From assembly GCA_020809705.1 (NCBI GenBank), contig CP085826.1, forward strand, positions 6,448,001-6,512,000: a DNA stretch of 64,000 nucleotides, in the 5' to 3' direction. The translations under genes and the position numbers were made by a program. This DNA comes from Calonectria ilicicola. Taxonomy: Eukaryota; Ascomycota; Sordariomycetes; Hypocreales; Nectriaceae. A model generated the notes under the pieces. That model searched no databases and had not been told where the DNA came from. It saw only the letters and a program-made list of their open reading frames with translations. Shown piece by piece: positions 58,707 through 64,000 of the stretch (the stretch's first letter is position 1; the number at the start of each line of letters is the position of its first letter).

Positions 58707-61058
58707 ATGGTCGGCAAAGTTAGCGAGAGGGTCCTCCTCCGAGAAGGTATAGTTTGACAGGCAATCGAGGCGCTCGCGACATCGGGCTGACGAAGCAATG
58801 GTGCAGGTCTCGAGAGGACTGACAATGGCATGAAACTGACAAACTGGCCTGATGTTACACCCATTAACCAAAAGAACTATTACACGTATGTCGCGCTGAA
58901 CATTCGATCCTGTTGAAGCCGGGACTGATGACTTGTTAGCGATTACATGAAACGAGATGATCAAGTTCTCGCTTTACGACTCCAGAGTGACGCGACCCGT
59001 GACCGATTAGTCCAATCCGCCCGAGACCGCGACCGCGCCCTTTCCAAGACTGCTAATGGCGAGCTTCCGCTGCCCGTTGGAGAGCTGGCTGAGGAAGATG
59101 GCGCCACGACACCCTCCGCTGGTATGGACCCTTCGAGGGTCATTGTCATCCATCCCGGCAGTCAGAACTTGCGTATCGGATTCGCTAGCGACGCACTTCC
59201 TAAGACGATTCCTATGACACTTGCGACCAAATACAGCCAGACCGAATCTGAAATGTACGAGGCCCTGCCCCGCCGGCAGTTCGAGGCCAAAGCCGTTGAC
59301 CAACAATACGGTGAGGAGTGGTCCAAGAAGTATCTGAAGATGTCGAGCGATCTTAAGATTGAGATGCGCACAAATAAACGCAAGGTTCTTCCAAACTCTA
59401 AAGAGTTGGTTCAGACTTTCAACCGTCGCACCGAGCCGGAGATGATCCAGAAGCACAATGACCCTCTCGAGATTGAGTGGACCGATATTGATACACTCGA
59501 TGACCCCGAGTCCCCTGCCTCTTGCTTCATCGGAAACCAAGCCCACCGTGTCCCTGATGACTCAAACCCGAAGTTCAAACTCTGGTGGCCTATTCAACAC
59601 GGTTGGTGGAATGAAGATGGCTACAAGAGCCAAGAACATCTCTACGATGATTTTGAAACTCTCTTGGATAAGGCTCTGAGGCAAGAGTTAGGTCTTAAGA
59701 GCAACAGTGAATGGCAGCAGTACAGTTGTGTTTTTGTCATTCCGGATCTGTATGACAAGCGATACGTCGAGCAGGTGCTAAGCTCCTGCATGAATTGGTT
59801 CGAATTTAGTAGAATATGTTTTGTTCAAGAAAGCATGGCTGCGACCTTTGGCGCTGGGTACACACAGGCCTGCGTGGTTGACATTGGAGCACAGAAGACA
59901 TCTGTCACCTGTGTGGAGGATGGGCTTTGCATTGAGGATTCGAGAATAAATCTCAAATACGGAGGTTACGACATAACCGAAACTTTCATCAAGATGATGC
60001 TCTATGACAATTTCCCATACCAGGATATTAACTTGCGAAGGCGCTACGACTTTCTCCTGGCAGAGGAGTTGAAGATCAAGCACTGCACAATGTCCCAAGC
60101 CGACATTTCAGTCCAGCTCAACCAGTTCCATGTTCGGGCCCCAAACCAACCCACTCGAAAGTATCAGTTCAAGACATATGACGAAGTCATCCTGGCTCCA
60201 ATGGGTGTCTTTGACCCTGCTGTATTCGATAGCAGCATCAAGCTGCGAGGCAGGCGGAAGTTGGTTGAACGATCCTACAATGCATACGATGTGGATATCC
60301 CAGATGACCCCTCTTCGGCCGCTCAATTGGCTGTATTGTCTCTGGTTAAGCCTTCTCTCACATCCAATGCGAATGGCTTCTCGCTGTCGCAACCGGAAGT
60401 TTCTACTCCTAGCAAAGAAAGGACACAACCATTCAATTTCCTCGGAAAGAATGATGCCGTCAATGGAACTCCCATGGGTTCGCACGCCGGCTCACCCGCC
60501 CCCGAGGGAGCAAGCACTCCTGTCCCGCCCCCCTTCGTATTTGGAGGCAAGGACAAAGATGGTTTGAACGGAGGTAGCCCTGCTCCAAACGGTACACGTG
60601 CTGCTGGTACCCCGGTACCAGGCCAGACTTTACAACCTCCTGCTGGAATGTTTGTGGATGCAGCGGCTCGAAGTGCAAGGGACTTGGCTGTTGAAAGGGA
60701 TGAGGTGCTGCCCGTTGCTCCCTTGGATGATGCCATTCTCATGAGCATCCAGAATGCCACTAAGGGTGATGACAAGAAGATGCGTGACCTCTTGGGAAGT
60801 ATTATGGTCGTTGGCGGCGGTTCGAAGATTCCACAGTTCACAGTTGTCCTTGAGGAGAAGCTCAAGGCTCGCCGACCAGACTTGCACGACCGTATTCTGG
60901 TTAGTCGTAGCGCTAGGGATATGGATGAGCAGGTGGTGGTCTGGAAGGGAGCCAGTGTCTTTGCCAAGCTATCAACCAACGACTCATGGATCACACCGTT
61001 TGAATTTGAGCGACTGGGTGCCAGAACACTCCATCACAAGGTCCTTTGGGCTTGGTAA
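58707..61058 (+). CDS. ARP8: Actin-related protein 8, INO80 chromatin remodeller
   Basis: Nuclear actin-fold subunit of INO80 that, with Arp4 and actin, forms the module binding linker DNA and nucleosomes. Exons 58707-58746, 58807-58885 and 58940-61058 give 745 aa. The first ATG lies in a near-ideal context (GCCACCATGG). The joins rebuild LLREGLERTDNG and NYYTDYMKRDDQVL. Visible features: MDPSRVIVIHPGSQNLRIGF starts the actin fold near residue 95; SCVFVIPDLYDKRYVEQVLS, CFVQESMAATFGAGYTQACV and VVDIGAQKTSVTCVEDGL form the nucleotide-fold core. A disordered Gly/Pro/Ser insertion (about 510-610) interrupts the fold, as is usual in fungal Arp8. SIMVVGGGSKIPQF and VVVWKGASVFAKL close it. Confidence 0.95.
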
Positions 61059-62042
61059 AGATGTATTCGGAGACTTGATGCTATAAGCCAGGACAGGATG
61101 GTATCATTTGGGAGTTTTGCTGATGATTATTGCATGGAGTCTGGGTCTTTTGAAGTCTAATCTGCAATGGACACTTCTGTAAACAAAAGGATAGCGGACA
61201 GGAGAGCAAGCAGAGCACATAGACATAGTCGTTTTTCTGCAGCAAGGTTGTGTTGATGTCATGGCGGGGGGTGAGCCTGGCTGACCAATCAATTTACACT
61301 CTACCCTCAATACCTCGTGGAGCTTCTTTTGTATGTTTGCGACGGACCTGATCTCGGTTCGGTTGAGGGAAAGGGAAGGGGGGAAGAATATTAGCTGCGT
61401 CTTTCTATAAAACAAAGGGTCCGGAGCATGAATATAGAACCCAAATAAGCTAAACATTATCACAACACAACCATGATAAAGCCTGAATGAAGCAAACCAA
61501 GCGAGACTGGTAAACAAGTAGTAAATAATATTGACTTGGTCTACAAAGTAACGGTCCTTAGTTCATAGTTTTATAAACTATTCTTAGGTATGTGTTATTA
61601 GCGCCTGCTACCATGTGTTGTATGGAAGCTGACCACCAACCTCGCAATCAACGGAAACCAAGGAACAATCTTGTAACGCTCTTTGGGAAAATATACGAGA
61701 ATTATTGGACTCAGGCATGATCCATCTCATAATATCTGTCTCAGTTGCCATTGCGATGTCGGTAGGTGTTGGAGAGCTTATGTAATTGAACTATCGCCGG
61801 GGGGGGGGTTGCCATGGCTAATCTAATGCGCTCCGTGTCCCGTGTCCCCCACTAAAGCTCTCTCGGCATCGTTTTATTATTCTTGGCTTCGTAACCGCCG
61901 TCAACGTCCGCATTCCATTCGCCCTCGCACCCTCTCGCCATGTGAGAACGGCTGGCGGACTTTTTGCCAATATTTCCCACGCCCCGATCAAGCTCGCACC
62001 GTCGGTTCCGTCCCCCAATTGTCCAGCGCGCGACCCGCCGTC
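61059..62042. other. Tandem intergenic region, Arp8 and MFS transporter
   Basis: Arp8 3' UTR and transporter promoter. A G run at about 61800-61808 is the only notable feature. No gene seen. Confidence 0.5.
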
Positions 62043-63897
62043 ATGGCTTCATTTCTGATGCGATATCTCCCCTTTGCGCCGTCGACAACGCCCCTCCAGG
62101 CCCTGACCTACCTGCTCGGCATTTCGCTCTTCTCCATTTCGTTCCTCGTATTTTTGAACAGCTCCGTCTCGTTTGTGATCACCGACCTCATCGGCCAGAA
62201 AGAAGGTGTTGGTAATGTTGTCGGAACGTTGGGCTTCGCCGACGAGATCGTCGCGCTCATCGCCTGCCCAGCTTGGGGCCTGGTGTCGGACCGCCTCGGT
62301 GTAAGATGGGTCGCCGTCATTGGGTATTCCATCATTGGCCTTGCGCTGGCGCTCTTCGTCCAGGCCAGAGCGATTTACCCGCAGCTGCTTTTGGCGCGGA
62401 TCCTGTTTGCTGTGGGAGCTTCTGCCGCGTGAGTTCTGCCCAAAATTTGTAGATCCGAGATCGCTCGGACTTTAGGCTGACGACCAAATAATAGAGCCAC
62501 CATGGTGACGGCCATCCTGCCTTCCCTCACCGATGATGGCTCCGCCGAAGATGATGAAATCCAAGCGAGAATTAAGACTATTCAGAATGCTCGTGCCAGC
62601 GTGAGCTTTTCCGTCGAGTCCGAAGTGACCATCACCCCGGAACGATATACGCGATCCATTTCTACGGATCATGAATCTGAAGTTAGCAACTCTAGTGACG
62701 TTGCCGGACGTCCCTCGAAGCTTGCAGGACTTGTCGGGCTCTTCACTGGATGCGGCGCCCTGGTAGCATTGGTCCTATTTCTGCCGCTCCCTGTCAAATT
62801 TGGTGAGACTAAAGGTGTAACTCCCGCCGAGGCAGTCTCGTATAGCTTCTACGTCGTTGCCGCCGTCGCGTTTGCCGTTGCTCTGTTTGTTTCTTTTGGT
62901 CTACGTAACCTACAAGGTGAGGAGGGCAAGGGATGGGGGCTTCTTTTTGGACGAGAGAAGAGTGAACTCGAGTCCGGCACAAGATTGAGCGCTGTGCCAC
63001 ACCAAAGGGTAAGACTTTGACTCCAAGGTTATTCGAGCTGCCATCACTAATACTAAATAGAAACTAATTCCATACCTCAGCCTCATGAAGGACTCCATTC
63101 TTCTTGGATGCGCTGACTCTAGAATTGGTCTCGGCTACCTTGGTGGATTCGTTGCCCGAGCCTCGAGTGTTGCCATTTCTCTCTTCATTCCTTTGTTTGT
63201 CAATACCTACTTTATTGATAATGGCTTCTGCAAAGGATCGCCAAACGACCCATCGCCTGAGCTCAAAGAAGAGTGCCGGGCTGCCTACGTGCTCTCTTCT
63301 ATTTTGACTGGCGTTGCACAGCTGATGGGTCTTATTTGTGCTCCCCTCTTTGGATATCTCGCCAGCCGACCTCGACGCATCAATTGGCCCATTGTGACGT
63401 CGACTGTATTCGGCATCATCGGCTACACCATGCTCCCTCAGCTGTCTAGCCCTGAGATCAAGAATGTCGATGGTCGTGGCGGAAACCCCATCATTTTTCT
63501 CTTTGTTTCTCTGATTGGTATTAGCCAAATTGGTGCTATTGTCTGCAGTCTCGGCACTCTCGGCCGAGGAGTCCTTGCAGTTGATATTCCGCAAACTGCT
63601 CGCCGTGAGCCCTCGTTGGATCCTGACGAGGATGAGTCCACCGATGAGAGGCGACCCCTGATTAGTGTGAACCCTGAATATGAGGCCGCCTCGCGTATCC
63701 GCCTCAAAGGTTCCATCGCGGGTGTCTACTCGCTGTGTGGTGGTGCGGCTATTCTGCTCCTGACCAAGCTGGGAGGTTATCTGTTTGATCACCTATCCCA
63801 AGGTGCACCCTTTTACATGATGGCCTTATTCAACGGTATCCTACTTGCGGCTAGTCTTGGTATGGATGCTTCGCAAGCCTTTTCCAGACAGTCATAA
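62043..63897 (+). CDS. Major facilitator superfamily transporter, vesicular-amine-transporter-like
   Basis: Predicted polytopic transporter of 578 aa. Exons 62043-62428, 62495-63008 and 63061-63897, with 66- and 52-nt introns in matching phases. The N-terminal half has MFS motif A in CPAWGLVSDRLGVRWVAVIG. After about six helices a hydrophilic loop of about 60 residues (around 142-200, rich in Ser/Asp/Glu) separates it from the rest. A second acidic loop (DPDEDESTDERRPLIS) lies between late helices. The architecture with a large loop after the first helices suits the DHA1/vesicular amine transporter type; substrate cannot be told. MASFLMRYLPF is chosen as start because upstream in-frame sequence has no ATG I could support and looks non-coding. 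Confidence 0.85.
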
Positions 63898-64000
63898 GCC
63901 TTCTCTTCAACTAAGATACAGGCTTCATGAAGATATGATTTGATGTTTTTTCTTTACCCCCTTACTCGAAGTATCCTTTTAGGGACAGGATAATATTGCA
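63898..64000. other. 3' flank of the MFS gene at window edge
   Basis: Presumed 3' UTR; nothing further visible. Confidence 0.4.

Overview
This window is nuclear DNA from a filamentous ascomycete. The evidence is many short spliceosomal introns (46-70 nt, often with CTAAC-like branch sites), a Pezizomycotina-type gene set, and Pol III tRNA genes carrying introns. Protein similarity recalled from memory suggests Sordariomycetes, probably Hypocreales. Trichoderma-like is a guess that only a database search could settle. There are no bacterial-type features, CRISPR arrays or rRNA genes, and no recognisable intact transposon.

Layout. 0.2-6.8 kb: pre-mRNA 3'-end factor Pfs2 (-), DGAT1-type acyltransferase (+) and Ste14 prenylcysteine methyltransferase (-). 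6.8-11.9 kb: gene-free, with a CA microsatellite. 11.9-17.7 kb: TPR/J-domain co-chaperone (+), Mediator subunit Med10 (-) and a DDR48-like repeat protein (-). 20.0-28.9 kb: peroxin Pex8 (-), TMEM170-family membrane protein (+), LEU2 isopropylmalate dehydrogenase (-) and a PHD-finger protein (-). 28.9-38.1 kb: gene-poor, with two tRNA-Trp genes. 38.2-39.5 kb: GPI-anchored repeat cell-wall protein (+). 39.5-47.0 kb: gene-poor. 47.0-49.2 kb (possibly to 50.35 kb): Rua1_C-domain transcription regulator (-). 49.2-54.8 kb: gene-poor leader/intergenic DNA. 54.8-63.9 kb: conserved Pro-rich protein (-), MpaB/DUF2236 oxygenase-like protein (-), Arp8 of INO80 (+) and an MFS transporter (+).

The genes are mostly housekeeping and do not form one pathway or a biosynthetic cluster. 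I found no convincing wholly new multi-gene system. The points most worth following are gene-architecture oddities. The co-chaperone reading frame continues past its TGA into a 111-codon acidic plus transmembrane tail. The DDR48-like gene has phase-0 introns exactly at repeat boundaries. LEU2 has a 21-nt microexon. The PHD gene has a GC-AG intron after a 26-nt first exon. The Rua1-like gene has two phase-compatible first exons. The TMEM170 gene has a splice-created uORF whose stop overlaps the main start. All exon models were built by eye from splice motifs and reading-frame continuity, without transcript data.
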